Counted from the first letter of the stretch, positions 10,921-22,866 are shown. The stretch is 64,000 nt of DNA from Leptobrachium leishanense (GCA_009667805.1 CM019064.1:272037662-272101661); one strand, 5' to 3'. Numbers and translations are program-made. Notes: generated by a model from the letters alone, not told the origin.

Positions 10921-12414
10921 GTAAAGTGTGTGTCTGACTATTTAGTATAAATAGTTATGCCATAAAAATAAATTATATTTACCTTTTATTTTCTGGATAC
11001 CTTTAAGTATGATTTCTCTATGAGTAAAAGGTTCCATAACAACAGGTTCAGCTGTACAAATTTTCCATAGTATTGCTTTAACGTAGTACTCTATTACATG
11101 GATACGACATGACAGCTAATACTACCACAATAAGATAACATTGCTATAAACGCAATCAAAAGAGGACCCATAAATAGCTTCAGACTTGGGATCTAAAGGA
11201 TATGGTCTTCTTATCCACCTATGGGCATCTACTATTTAAATGTATTTCCCATCAAAGAAGCATTGCTAAAGTGATACTATAGTTGTGTTTACTTATTCTC
11301 TTGTGATAATGGAAAGAAGCAGAATGTTCAAGGCTGTATGTAGACAAGCTGCTGCCTTAGGCACTCCATATCCATGCCTCTCCAACATCAAATAAATTAT
11401 CATACTGACCTTAAGACAAATATTAATGACCCACCAGGGTCAATTTTGTAGATTACAATGTAGTGTAGAACAAAAAGCAAAGTATCTTGTTTGCATCATA
11501 TGATTTCTCATGACATATATTATAGATTAGAGAATTGATTTGCAACCACTGTGCCGTGCACATTGCTGTGATGGCAATGTTGCTTAGGTATACACGGGTA
11601 ATTGCTATGAAATGGTAGAATGATGTGTGTGCGCTCATCGAGTGTTCAATTAGTGCACTTCAGCCGAGCCTGCTATCATTCCAACCCCATTGAGTGAATG
11701 TGAGAGTCGTTTCAGTAATGAGCAGTGACATTTAAATTCTGGACGGCATATTTAAAAACTGGCACAGTACATTTAAAATCTGGCTGCATGGAATGGATCG
11801 CAAGATCGAGGAGCCTCCATTTTTACAGTTGGAGAATCTTCAACTTCCAGCAGATGAGGGGTACATTTAAAATCCAGTTCAGTACATTTAAAATCCAGCT
11901 GCTTGGCATGGATTGCAACAGTGTGGAGCCTCCAGTTTAAAGGTTGGAGAAACTCCAACTTCCAGCAGATGAGGGGTTAAAACAAAAGCAGTCAAACAAT
12001 CTACCTGCTTAGAATTCAACTTCTTGCAATGCACCCACAAATTGTGCTCACAGGTGCAATAACACAAACCATAACAAAGTACACAAACCTAAGAGTCCCC
12101 ATACAATTTGTAAATTGATTCATTCAGTGTGGTGTCTCGTTGTTGAATCACATTTTGGACAAATCAACTATTTGACTAGAAGTCGAATGAATGGCAATTT
12201 GTACGAAAAATAATGCATATGTCTACTATCTAAGCTATTGACTGTAATTAACCATATATTCTGATGTGAGCAGTGAGACGTGTAAAATAATACTAAATAA
12301 CCATTATGCGTGATAAGTTATGTGTGAATGGCTGTAAAAGAATGACATTTCTTTAACGTAATGGATCCACTGTTCCACTACTAACCAACTAACTCCAAGT
12401 TTCTTTTATTCCAG
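10921..12414 (+). other. Intron 8
   Basis: No exon or element is recognised apart from the tandem repeat at 11766-11977. The sequence is AT-rich. Confidence 0.4.
11766..11977. repeat. Two-copy tandem repeat (~116 bp)
   Basis: AGTACATTTAAAATC starts at 11766 and again at 11881. Both units continue through GAGCCTCCA and end AACTTCCAGCAGATGAGGGG, with scattered differences. The small open frames on each strand simply follow the repeat. Confidence 0.65.
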
Positions 12415-12486
12415 CAACTACCAGGCAATCTATTCCAGATAAATACAGTACTCTACCCCCACAATCCCTTCCCAAACCAACCACTG
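12415..12486 (+). CDS. Mini-exon 9 (72 nt)
   Basis: Acceptor TTTCTTTTATTCCAG, donor ACTG|GTAAAC, both strong. It encodes TTRQSIPDKYSTLPPQS and ends KPTT-G. Confidence 0.68.
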
Positions 12487-13242
12487 GTAAACCTTTCTAT
12501 TCACAGAATAGTCTCCAGCACTTTTATCATTGCACGCCCCATTAGTGTATGCAAAGCCATCATTCTGCTTGGTAGCAAACCCCCTTCTACGTAATGATTG
12601 TATCACAGCTTGATAGCGGTCAAATGATCCATCTGTGGCATCACTATATGATCATTCAAACAGCTTTGCTCCATATAGTAAAACGATGTGGTATTTTTAA
12701 AGGTTTGGAGATTCAATTTCCTAAGTTCTGGCCGCCAACTCCCATTCAAGTCTACATGAGCCAGGAAATTCACTCCATGTACCTTTAAGAAGACACACAA
12801 TAGTGAGGAATGAAAGCCGGCATTTGCTTCAATACTTTGCACTGCTGAAAACATTGAGGAAAGGGTATCAAGGGACACTGGCAGGCTGGCACATATTGCA
12901 TCAGTTCCCTTGACCCATATTTCTTTGAGATGTGCCGACTTCAGAACTCTAAACCTAGTTTGACAGTTTATGTCAACAACGGGGATCTGTGCTAAACAAT
13001 CTTCAACATTCTATTAAAAACACTGATAGTTCTGAAGATGTAACATCTTTCCTGGCAATGTTTGCACATTTTGTAAATGAAGTAGGGAATGAGATTACAA
13101 AGGTAATCTTCATATGAATTTTGTTTAGCTGAGCATCCTTCAGTGTGTTCTCATATTGCCATTTCATTGCATGCTACAGCATGCGTTCCATTAAGACGCA
13201 GAAGGAAATTGTGAATTTTTAACTTTGGAATTTCTCTTTCAG
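12487..13242 (+). other. Intron 9
   Basis: About 750 bases in which I see no repeat family or coding signal. Confidence 0.4.
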
Positions 13243-13317
13243 TGTTCACTGGAGGTCACTTCTTTCCTACCACAACACAGGATATTCCTAAGACTGAAGG
13301 GCCACTAATCATACCTG
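13243..13317 (+). CDS. Mini-exon 10 (75 nt)
   Basis: Acceptor TTTCTCTTTCAG, donor CCTG|GTACAG. It encodes FTGGHFFPTTTQDIPKTEGP and closes LIIP-G. It is followed by the largest intron with clear exons on both sides (about 8.1 kb), filled by transposons. Confidence 0.68.
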
Positions 13318-13896
13318 GTACAGCCTACTTTATGTATACAAATTATACAGACAGCAATGCCAGTGTGACTCTTCCACCTTTGTCAGGCTATAAGTACCAT
13401 TGGCAAGGGGCTGGCTGAGGTTGATTGGACTTACAGCCTGTCAAACACTGGATTGCCGCACTTGCCAAAGATTGCTTGGTACTGTTGAAAGAATGTTGTG
13501 TGTTTAGGTGTATGCGTTTGCAGGTGTGCATGTTTGTGTCCATAGAAGAACGCATGTGTTTTGTTAGGCAAGGAAGAAATATTTATTAACCAACCCAAGC
13601 TTTTTGCTTATCTTCTAATCTTTACTGTCCAGATGAACACCACATTTGAATAATACATACAGAACTTTGTGGACCATGCTCTTATGACTGGACCTCTATT
13701 ACGATTTTAAGAAAAAAAGAATATTTTATTTAAAACAAGCAGGTGGAAAAATAGAGATTGGCAGATATACAATAAACACACAATTACTTCATTATTGTAT
13801 TGCGTTACTACGTGGTGTTTAAAAGGAAAAAGGGAAGATAGCTGTAAATCTGAAATAGGTGAACATTATAAATAAGTAATATTCCACCCAGGTCTT

Positions 13897-13934
<38 letters not shown>

Positions 13935-14214
13935 ACAGCACTCAACCTCCTCAAAAGATAATTTTTACAACTTCCGTCAGGGCTGAAGTCCCAAGAAAAT
14001 TGTATAGCAGCTGTGAAACTGACACATTTGGACTTACATAAAAAATCGAAAAAGTTCTATTAGGTATGCATTAAAACATAAAACTGACATTTCAGATCAT
14101 GCTGAGTGACCTTTTGCAAGGTCAAAAATTAGATTAAATGTGTCAAAGTATACATAAAGTACACTCACTAGTCTTGTAGCCTGCCACCATGGACCACCTC
14201 GACCTGATAGATAC

Positions 14215-14750
14215 ACACACATTGTAAAAAAAGAGCACTCCAGATCAATGACCACATTCCATCAGATCATTCTATTTCAAAAAAGATCACAATATTTAAA
14301 AATAGTCAGTCACTTGACTGAGGGAATAAATGATGGGAATTTAGATCACAAAATATGATCTTCCTTTTCTTAAGCCTGTCACAGTCACCAATGTATTGCA
14401 TCATTATCAGGTCCTATTTGGTATGCGTCTTTCTCTGTTCACAGGTGTGTTCCATCTTGGCTGCCTATAAAGGCCTTGAGTTGCTTGGGAGCTCCAGGAA
14501 AGATTATGCCTCCAGCCAGTGAGTTGATCCTGTATGAACAGATTCGGTCAAGATAGATAGAATCTGTCAATGATGGGATACATTGGCGACTGTAGCAGTC
14601 TTAAGCAAAGTATGCTCATATTTTGTGAAGTAAATTCCCATCATTTATTCCCTCAGTCAAGTGACTGAATATTTTTAAATATTGTGATCTTCTTTGAAAT
14701 AGAATGATCTGATGGAATGTGGTCATTGATCTGGAGTGTTCTTTTTTGTA
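14215..14750. repeat. Inverted-repeat element with ~120-bp arms
   Basis: The left arm 14227-14345 (AGAGCACTCCAGATCAATG ... GAATAAATGATGGGAATTTA) is the near-exact inverse of 14629-14748. About 280 bp of unrelated sequence lies between. An AT microsatellite at 13903-13928 precedes it. It looks like a non-autonomous DNA element. No coding content. Confidence 0.6.
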
Positions 14751-14827
14751 TATTGTATTTGTCCTAGATGCAACCGCTTTTGTTTCTTGCTTAGTTTGAG
14801 TGCAACCTTTTTACTGCTGTGTGTTAT

Positions 14828-17210
14828 CAGGGCCGGTGCAAGGAATTTTGAGTGCACAGGCGAAGGTGCATTTTGCCGCCCCCTCTCCCAATAAGCTGAC
14901 ATGTGCATGTATGTGCGCGCCGAATGTCGTATAACTGTGCGGGGCTACATGTATAGAACAATAATGGAGTGTGTGGCAGTGTGCGAGATGGGACTGAGTG
15001 TGGTGCTGTCTGTGGCTTAAGAGTGTGTGAGCGGCCTGGCAGTGAAGTGGGTTGACCGAGTATGTTTGAGCTGCCAGTGAGTGATGCATGTGAGTGTGAG
15101 CTATGATTGTGTGAGCGTGCGAGCTATCTCTGAATGATTTATTGTATGTGTGAGCTGGATGTGAGTGTTGTGATGTGTATTAGCTGGCTGTGAGTGTGTG
15201 TGAGCTAGCTTTGGTGTGTTGCATGTGTGAGGGATGTGTGGGAGGTGGCTGTGAGTGTATGTAAACTGGCTGTGAGAGATGTGTATGCAAGAGCTGACTG
15301 GGAGAGATGTGACGTGTGAGCGTGCGAACGCTAGCTGGGAGAGGTGTGTGTGTTGGCTGGGAGTGATGTGATGTGTGTGCTGGCTATTTTTGAGTGTGAA
15401 AGCTGGCTGGGGGTGTGTGAAAGCTGGCTGGGAGTGATGTGTGTGTGCTGGCTGGGAGTGGTGTGTGTGCTGGCTGGGAGTGGTGTGTGTGTGCTGGCTG
15501 GGAGTGGTGTGTGTGAGAGCTGGCTGGGAGTGGTGTGTGTGTGCTGGCTGAGAGTGAATGTGTGTGCTGGCTGAGAGTGTGGGAGAGCTGGCTGGGAGGT
15601 GTGTGTATATGTGTGCTTGCTGGCTGAGAGTGTGTGAAAGCTGGCTGGGAGTAGTGTGTGAAAGCTGGCTGGGAGTGGTGTGAGTGTGTGTGCTGGCTGA
15701 GAGTGAGTGTGTGTGCTGGCTGAGAGTGAGTGTGTGTGTGCTGGCTGAGAGTGAGTGGGTGTGTGCGGGCTGAGAGTGATGGGTGTGTGCGGGCTGAGAG
15801 TGTGTGAGAGCTGACTGGGAGTGGTGTGTGTGCTGGCTGGAAGTGATGGGTATGTGCGGGCTGAGAGTGTGGGAGAGCTGGCTGGGAGTGGTGTGTGTGT
15901 GCTGGCTGAGCGTGAATGTGTGTGCTGGCTGAGAGTGAATGTGTGTGCTGGCTGAGAATGAATGTGTGTGCTGGCTGAGAGTGTGGGAGAGCTGGCTGGG
16001 AGGTGTGTGTATATGTGTGCTTGCTGGCTGAGAGTGTGTGAAAGGTGGCTGGGAGTAGTGTGAGTGTGTGTGCTGGCTGAGTGAGTGTGTGTGCTGGCTG
16101 AGAGTGAGTGTGTGTGTGCTGGCTGAGAGTGATGGGTGTGTGTGGGCTGAGAGTGATGGGTGTGTGCGGGCTGAGAGTGTGTGAGAGCTGGCTGGGAGTG
16201 GTGTGTGTGCTGGCTGGAAGTGATGGGTATGTGCGGGCTGAGAGTGTGGGAGAGCTGGCTGGGAGTGGTGTGTGTGTGCTGGCTGAGCGTGAATGTGTGT
16301 GCTGGCTGAGAGTGAATGTGTGTGCTGGCTGTAAGTGATGGGTGTGTGCGGGCTGAGAGTGTGGGAGAGCTGGCTGGGAGTGAGTGAGTGTGCTGACTGA
16401 GAGTGAGTGTGTGTGCTGGCTGAGAGTGAGTGTGTGAAAGCTGTCTGGAAGTGATGGGTGTGTGCATGCTGAGTGTGTGAAAGCTGGCTGGGAGTGAATG
16501 TGTGTACTGGCTGGAAGTGATGGGTGTGTGTGGGCTGAGAGTGGTGTGTGTGCTGGCTGGGAGTGAATGTGTGTGTGGGCTGAGAGTGTGGGAGAGCTGG
16601 CTGGGAGGTGTGTGTGTATGTGTGCTTGCTGGCTGAGAGTGTGTGAAAGCTGTCTGGGAGTAGTGTGTGCTTGCTGGGAGTGAATGTGTGTGCTGGCTGA
16701 GAGTGAGTGTGCGAAAGCTGGCTGGTAGTGGTGTGTGTGTGTGTGTGTTGTGCATTTACCTCCTCCCTGAGAATCAGACAGGGTCACTGAATAGACGCTG
16801 CCTGGTGGTGTCAGTTGCTGAGCAGCACTTTCAAAACGCCACAGCTCCCTTCCTGGTGTAGCGTAAGTGCACATTGGAGCTCCGCCCCTCCTAGGCTCCC
16901 TCCTCTGCCTCTCTGCACAGCTCCACCCCCACCACCATGTGTTTCCCCCTTCCCTGCCTGCACACAGCGGCAGATAAAAAAACAAAAAACAGCAGTTTGT
17001 TATTTTTAATCCCTGCACGCCCCCACCCCCCCCCCACACACACAGAGCAGCCGGCTACAGCCAGGGGAGCACCGGTATGAAGCACCTTCTGCATCTTTGC
17101 AGAAGGTGTTTCTTGATTCTGGGTGGCCAAATTAATGTGAATCTCCGCCCCCCCCAGCAGGGTCGCCCCCAGGCAGTCGCCTGACCTGCCTTAGGCTAGC
17201 GCCGGCCCTG
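14828..17210. mobile_element. hAT-type element enlarged by a minisatellite
   Basis: The ends CAGGGCCGGTGCAAGG and CTAGCGCCGGCCCTG are inverted repeats of hAT type (CAGGG...CCCTG). Eight-base flanks TGTGTTAT (14820-14827) and TATGTTAT (17211-17218) differ at one base, consistent with an 8-bp hAT target duplication. The inside is mostly a GT-rich minisatellite. No transposase frame survives. Confidence 0.65.
15080..16745. repeat. GT-rich minisatellite (GTGTGTGCTGGCTGAGAGTG)
   Basis: Dozens of imperfect units of about 20-40 bp built from GTGTGTGCTGGCTGGGAGTG variants. Higher-order repetition is visible: the block at about 15580-15960 recurs at about 15985-16340. Two overlapping minus-strand frames stay open for 474 and 551 codons (15331-16755, 15384-17039) only because the unit lacks stops in those frames. 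Their HTHSQPAHT-like product is not a credible protein. Confidence 0.85.
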
Positions 17211-17323
17211 TATGTTATATACACATATATATATATATATATATACAGGTGAAACTCTAAAAATTTGAATATCGTGCAAAAGTTCATTTATTTCAGTAAT
17301 GCAACTTAATATATGAGATAATG

Positions 17324-17776
17324 CAGGGCTCAAAATTTCAAGTTCCAAGCTACTAACCAGGCCATATGAGTTACTCGCCACCAGTTGCTCCACCTAACCC
17401 CTACCCAGTCCTTAACTCTGCCCCTAAACACAGCCCCTTAAATTATCTTATGAAATTACACTGTTAAAGGTTTTATTTAGAATAAAGTTACAAAAATAAC
17501 ATGTATACCCAGTCATCAGAGCCCCGGTGTGAGCAGAGCTAGGAGGCAGGCAAGCTCCTCTCCACCCCCCTGCTAGTGACAGAGACCAGCGGGGTCAGGT
17601 TAGGCAGCTCATCCCTGCCACCATGCAGCCTAGGGAAGGGGGGTTGCACGGTGGCACCACTGGAATACGCAGCACAAAATAATTTCTTGTGCTGCCTGTG
17701 TGTGTGCATTTCCACTCGCCCTCACTTAATTTCCACTCGCCAAATGCTAGTAGGCGAGTGGAAATTTTGAGCCCTG
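17324..17776. mobile_element. hAT MITE nested in Tc1
   Basis: Inverted ends CAGGGCTCAAAATTTC and GAAATTTTGAGCCCTG with perfect 8-bp target duplications AGATAATG (17316-17323 and 17777-17784). About 453 bp, non-coding. The perfect duplication and intact ends show it arrived after the Tc1 host was in place. Confidence 0.85.
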
Positions 17777-17944
17777 AGATAATGCAAGCTGTGATTTTTC
17801 ATAATTATGATGATTATGGTTACAGCTCATGAAAACCCCAAATTCACAATCTCAGGAAATTAGAATATTACATGCAATCAATAAAACAAGGATTGTACAT
17901 AGAACTATATCGGACCTCTGAAAAGTATAAGCATGCATATGTAC

Positions 17945-18923
17945 TCAGTACTTGGTTTGGGCCCCTTTTGCAGCAATTACTGCCTCAATGTGGCGTGGCA
18001 TGGAAGCTATCAGCCTGTGGCACTGCTGAGGTGTTATGGAAGACCAGGATGCTTCAATAGCGGCCTTCAGCTCTTCTGCATTGTTCGGTCTCATGTCTCT
18101 CATCTTTCTCTTGGCAATGCCCCATAGATTCTCTATGGGGTTCAGGTCAGGCGAGTTTGCTGGCCAATCAAGCACAGTAATCCCCTGGTCATTGAATCAG
18201 GTTTTGGTGCTTTTGGCAGTGTGGGCAGGTGCCAAGTCCTGCTGGAAAATTAAGTCAGCATCCCCATAAAGCTTGTCTGCGGAAGGAAGCATGAAGTGCT
18301 CCAAAATTTCCTGGTAGACGGCTGCGTTGACACTGAACTTAATGAAGCACAGTGGACCAACACCAGCAGATGACATGGCTCCCCAAATCAACACAGACTG
18401 TGGAAACTTCACACTGGACTTCAAGCATCTTGCAGTGTGTGCCTCTCCATTCTTCCTCCATACTCTGGGTCCTTGGTTTCCAAATGAGATGCAAAATTTT
18501 CTCTCATCTGAAAAGAGGACTTTGGACCACTGAGCAACAGACCAGGTCTGTTTTTCTTTAGCCCAGGTAAAACGCTTCTGACGTTGTTTGTTGTTTAGGA
18601 GCGGCTTGATGCACTGACTCCAGCCTCAGTCCACTCCTTGTGAAAGTCCCCAACACTTTTGAATGGCCTTTTCCTGACAATCCTCTCCAGGCTACGGTCA
18701 TCCCTGCTGCTTCTGCACCTTTTTCTTCCACACTTTTCCCTTCCACATAATTTCTATTAATGTGCTTTGATACAGCACGTTGGGAACATCCAACTTCTTT
18801 TGCAATTACCTTTTGAGGCTTTCCCTCCTTATGGAGGATGTCAATGATGGTTTTCTGCACAACTGTCGGGTCAGCAGTCTTTCCCACGATTGTGATTCCT
18901 ACTGAACCAGAGTGAGAGACCAT
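17945..18923 (-). pseudogene. Tc1 transposase pseudogene
   Basis: The N-terminal part (18923 down to about 18700) has the paired-like helix-turn-helix segment with KVIAKEVGCSQRAVSKHIN. A frame change follows. The middle reads VLIWGAMSSAGVGPLCFIK and FQQDLAPAHTAKSTKTW. The C-terminal part has SPDLNPIENLW, the glutamate-bearing motif of the DD34E catalytic core. A Trp codon just after TKTW has become TGA (plus-strand TCA at 18197-18199). The pieces lie in more than one frame, so no functional transposase can be made. Confidence 0.85.
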
Positions 18924-19254
18924 TTAAAGGCTCAGGAACCCTTTGCAGGTGTTATGGCTGAATTAGCTGATTAGAGTGGGACACTTTGAGCCTAGAATAT
19001 TGCACCTTTTCACAATATTCTAATTTTCTGAGATTGTGGATTTGGGGTTTTCATGAACTGTAAGCCATAATTATCACAATTATGACAAATCACAGCTTGA
19101 ACTATCTCATATATTAGTTTCACCTTTTAAGTTGCATTACTGAAATAAATGAACTTTTACAAGATATTCAAATTTTTCGAGTTTCACCTGTATATCAATC
19201 TGTTATCCCAGCACTCACCTATCCTCACAATTCATCTACGATGATGAAAGCTAG

Positions 19255-19906
19255 GGATGTGCGTTTCGGGTTTCGGAATTTCGGAATTTTCACGAAATTT
19301 CCCGATTCGTGTTTTCGGATGCGGCCGAATTTCCGAAAAATTTTAGATCCGAAAAGTTCAGATCCGAAATGTTTTCCGAGCCGAAACGAAATATTTTCGG
19401 ATTTTTCGAATCGGCTTGAAATGTGGCAAACGAGGAGAACAGATGTTCCGAAAAACGAAAATTTTCCGAAAAACGAAAATTTTCCGAAAAACGAAAATTT
19501 TGTAAAAACGAACATTTTCTGAAAAACGAAATTTGTTCGAAAAAACGAAAAGTCGATACAAAAAACGGGCAAAATGACACGAAAAATACGAAAAATGGTC
19601 GATATGCCGAGAAATGTGCAATTCCGAAAAACGAAAATTTCCCGAAAAACGAAAATTTTGTAAAAACGAAAATTTTCAGAAAAACGAAAATTTTCGAAAA
19701 AACGAAACGTCGATACAAAAACCGAGCACAGTGACACGAAAATACGAAAAATGGTCGAAATTCCGAAAAAAAATGTACCCGAAAAACAGGTCGAACCGAA
19801 TCGAATCGAAACCGAAATCGGTCGAAACGAGCCGAATCGAAAAGTTTAAAAATCCGAAAAATCGAACCGAATCGAACCGAAAAAAAAATCGGTGCACAAG
19901 CCTAAT
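19255..19906. mobile_element. TAGGGATGTGC-type MITE with CCGAAAAACGAAAATTTT array
   Basis: Starts AGGGATGTGCGTTTCGGG and ends AATCGGTGCACAAGCCTA, short inverted ends. The interior is a degenerate array of CGAAAAACGAAAATTTT-like units, leaving long open frames on both strands (up to 170 codons at 19225-19737 minus) rich in FRF/NEN repeats. These are repeat artefacts. Confidence 0.6.
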
Positions 19907-20419
19907 GAAAGCCACAGTGCTTAGATCAAGGGAAAAGTATGTATTCAGCATCAGAGAACACTACACACATGTATTAAAATAAGATAAAGGTTTATTTCAA
20001 ATCATTAAAAAAAATTGACTGATGTTCAGGAGCCATTCTCAAATTCAAATTGTGGACTTCATTTGCATTTCCTACCTAGAGTCCCTTGCTCTATACGCTG
20101 CATATAGAGAGTGTAGCAAACTAGCTCTGTAGGCAAAACATTATTGATTTGCTTGGACTTTTGGATCTTTTTCACAATTATGCATTATGTATATATCCAT
20201 GTACCATATACAGTATATGTATATTTTATACACAGATATATAAAAGAAAAGAAACTACTTTTATCATCTACTTTGTTGGAGACAGGCTATATAAAGTACA
20301 TTACATATTATTGTAAATATCAACAGGAAAGCAATTTTAAGTGTCCCATTGTCAATTATGGTTTCTAGAAAGAGGGACCATTATATACAATACCAAGTCA
20401 AGCACTTATTTATTTATTT

Positions 20420-20490
20420 ATTATTTATTTATAAAGGATTTTACCAGGAAGGATACATTGAGATTTCTCTCGTTTTCAAGTACGTCCTGG
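20420..20490 (-). repeat. SINE 3' fragment, copy A
   Basis: AAAGGATTTTACCAGGAAGG through CGTTTTCAAGTACGTCCTGG matches the 3' half of the SINE at 20620-20808, in opposite orientation and preceded by a TTTA-rich tail. Confidence 0.65.
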
Positions 20491-20619
20491 GTACTTGAGC
20501 AAATGTGGACACACATTTTCATTGTAATATGGGATTACACTTAACAATAAGACAGTGAACATTTTGTCATGGATGTTAATTCTTATTGAGCATGTACTTA
20601 CTCAAGGAAACATACAAAG

Positions 20620-20808
20620 AGAACCATTGTGGAGAATTACCCCAGCAAATGGAGTCATGGGTTCGATCCCAGCGAGCAACCTCTCCAGTAAGTGTCCTTG
20701 GCAAGACACCTAACGGTACATACTCGCCACCCAGGACATACTTGAAAACGAGAGAAATCTCAATGTATCCTTCCTGGTAAAATCCTTTCACAAAAAAATA
20801 AAATAAAT
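20620..20808 (+). repeat. tRNA-derived SINE, copy B
   Basis: It contains GGTTCGATCCC (20660-20670), a canonical RNA polymerase III B box. It continues through GTCCTTGGCAAGACACCT, the conserved body CGAGAGAAATCTCAATGTAT, and an A-rich tail. The 5' head with the A box seems truncated. Confidence 0.7.
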
Positions 20809-21391
20809 CACCTCTGAATGTGTAACCCTTAACATTGCTTCTTGGCTAAACAATGTTGTCAGCTATGATATCAATCTCTCACTATTATGACATGACTGTC
20901 AGGATATGTGCTATATAGTTAAAAGTATTACTACATAGTGATTTTTCCTTACTCGCCATGGTTAGGCTATTACGTGCCATTCCTTTTAATTGCTGATGTT
21001 CTTTATTCCTATATAATTGATTACGGTTCTTCCATTATTTTTACCCTTGCAGGGGTCAACAGCCTTCTTAATTGATCGCAAGCGATATGTCTTAGATAAT
21101 TTGGAGTACAATTTATTTTGTGATTGGAGAAATCCACTGTGGCTTTTTATTCCTGTGTAGTCTTTTTCTTCAATATGTAAAATTCACAAATATATTCATT
21201 GCACCTTGCTTTTTTTATGAGCAGGTCATCCGGAAGCTGAATTTACTAACCATATTGGACATTTGCACTGATCTCCTTCTCTCACAGGTCGCTGTTCTTC
21301 CAGAGTGTCTAGAATTTCTGCATATGTTCCTCTCTATTCATTATACCGCTACATGTACGATGTAAATAACGTAAATATTTTTTTATTTCAG

Positions 21392-21466
21392 TTTCACTTT
21401 CAACAGAAACTCCACTATTCCATTCTAAAGCTATTCCTAGTACAGAAGCACCTCAATATGCAGATG
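21392..21466 (+). CDS. Mini-exon 11 (75 nt)
   Basis: Acceptor TTTTTTTATTTCAG, donor GATG|GTAAAC. It encodes SLSTETPLFHSKAIPSTEAP. A decayed relative with STEALFHS is seen at 28277. Confidence 0.7.
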
Positions 21467-21563
21467 GTAAACGTTTATATTCTTAGGAAATAGAAGATAC
21501 ATCGCAGGAGCTGAACATTTTCCCATTTCTAATTCAATGCACTTTTGTTTAATTTGATCTCAG

Positions 21564-21638
21564 ACAGCACACAGCCAGCTGCTGAAATAACATCAACAGA
21601 TGTGCCTTACACCTCTAAACAAGAAGAAATCATTTTAG
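21564..21638 (+). CDS. Mini-exon 12 (75 nt)
   Basis: Only 97 bp after exon 11. Acceptor TTTGATCTCAG, donor TTAG|GTAATG. It encodes STQPAAEITSTDVPYTSK, then an acidic-hydrophobic close QEEIIL-G. Confidence 0.66.
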
Positions 21639-21917
21639 GTAATGCTGTGAACAGCATGCACTAATTTCCCCAAGATAGCAGAGGGGTGGGGTGTTAGGAT
21701 GGGTGTCATAAATACTGAATTGCATGATAAAGAAGGATCACGGGCCCATAAACCAGCAGAGATAAGCATCACGATGTGCATCAATTGTTGTGCCCAAAGT
21801 GGAAGAATTCAATGAGATAATTTCCAAAACATGTAAATATATATAGTACTTACTTGGATTGTGGTGGAGGGCAAAAAATGAGAGATTAACCCTCCACACT
21901 AGGGTTAATAAAGTTTA

Positions 21918-22174
21918 TTATTGCAGAAGCCATTTGCACATCACAGCAATTCAAAGAACTGCATCACAGAGCTCCTGTACTACATTCCCCATATGCAGCA
22001 AGGAACTCTGGTTAAGACATGCAAATGACATCTGTCACACTTTTTTGCAAAGTGAGACAGATGTCATTTACATGTCTTACCCAGAGTTCATTGCTGCATA
22101 TGGGGAATGTAGCACAGGAGCTCTGTGATGCAGTTCTTTGAATTGCTGTGATGTGCAAATGGCTTCTGCAATAA
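21918..22174. repeat. Near-perfect 250-bp hairpin (fold-back repeat)
   Basis: The left arm ATTATTGCAGAAGCCATTTG ... CATCTGTCACAC (to ~22041) is the inverse of GTGAGACAGATG ... CAAATGGCTTCTGCAATAAT (from ~22052), with about ten loop bases. Only scattered mismatches. Probably a MITE. No coding content. Confidence 0.75.
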
Positions 22175-22866
22175 TAATAATATATATATATATAATGTTA
22201 AAATATGGAAATACAATCACAACTGAAATATATATGTATGTGGCCATATTTTCATATTTTAACGCAATATGCTCTTCTTCTAGATGGCTCCCTGTTGGGA
22301 TTCTTTCCAATGTTCAAGTTCTGGGATTGATGATTTCATAACATATTGAAATCCCTAAACATGTCATTGTGCACCATGCACAAAGACATGACTTGCTCAA
22401 GTCATATCCATATAAAATAAACCACTTGTGCATGTTTCATGATACATGATATAGGTTTCTTATGTTACACGTCTATAGAAAACACGTTTCATACAAAACA
22501 AGATATCAATTATAATACTGTATGTTTTTTAATTAATTCAGGCTGGAAAACACCCGTCCGTGAGAAGTTTCTGGTAACAACTGCCCTGGGTTTTTAAGCC
22601 AGAATTCATTAAAAACCATAACATTATTGATATGTTATATGAAACTTTTGCTGGATTGTGCTGATCTAATTTTTCCAGTTTTTCTTTGTATGGATTCATG
22701 TGGTTTAGGTATAGACATTATTGATAACTTATTTAGCAGCAGTCCAACCATAGCGGCCCAAATAACACTATGGTATCATAATTCCATTGCAAGTGCTGCT
22801 TTTGGCACCACTTTTTTTCTTTTTGCATATCCACAGACTTGTCATTATAAGTCTATTTTTTTACAG

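Larger units (their letters stand above)
17246..19190 (-). mobile_element. Degenerate Tc1/mariner element
   Basis: Terminal inverted repeats CAGGTGAAACTC...GAGTTTCACCTG are flanked by TA on both sides (17244-17245, 19191-19192). The left half is interrupted by a hAT MITE at 17324-17776. Without that insert it is about 1.49 kb, short for a full Tc1 element, and it carries a broken minus-strand transposase. Confidence 0.8.

Noticed and set aside
15331..17039. Two overlapping minus-strand open frames of 474 and 551 codons
   Set aside because: They follow a GT-rich minisatellite whose unit lacks stops in those frames. The product is only HTHSQPA-type repetition, with no domain or splice context.
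17215..17245. AT dinucleotide run as a regulatory TATA region
   Set aside because: A simple repeat at the border of the Tc1 element. No promoter context.
20650..20680. Possible tRNA gene (B box GGTTCGATCCC)
   Set aside because: No cloverleaf or A box is present at the right distance, and the sequence continues into a SINE body with an A-rich tail.
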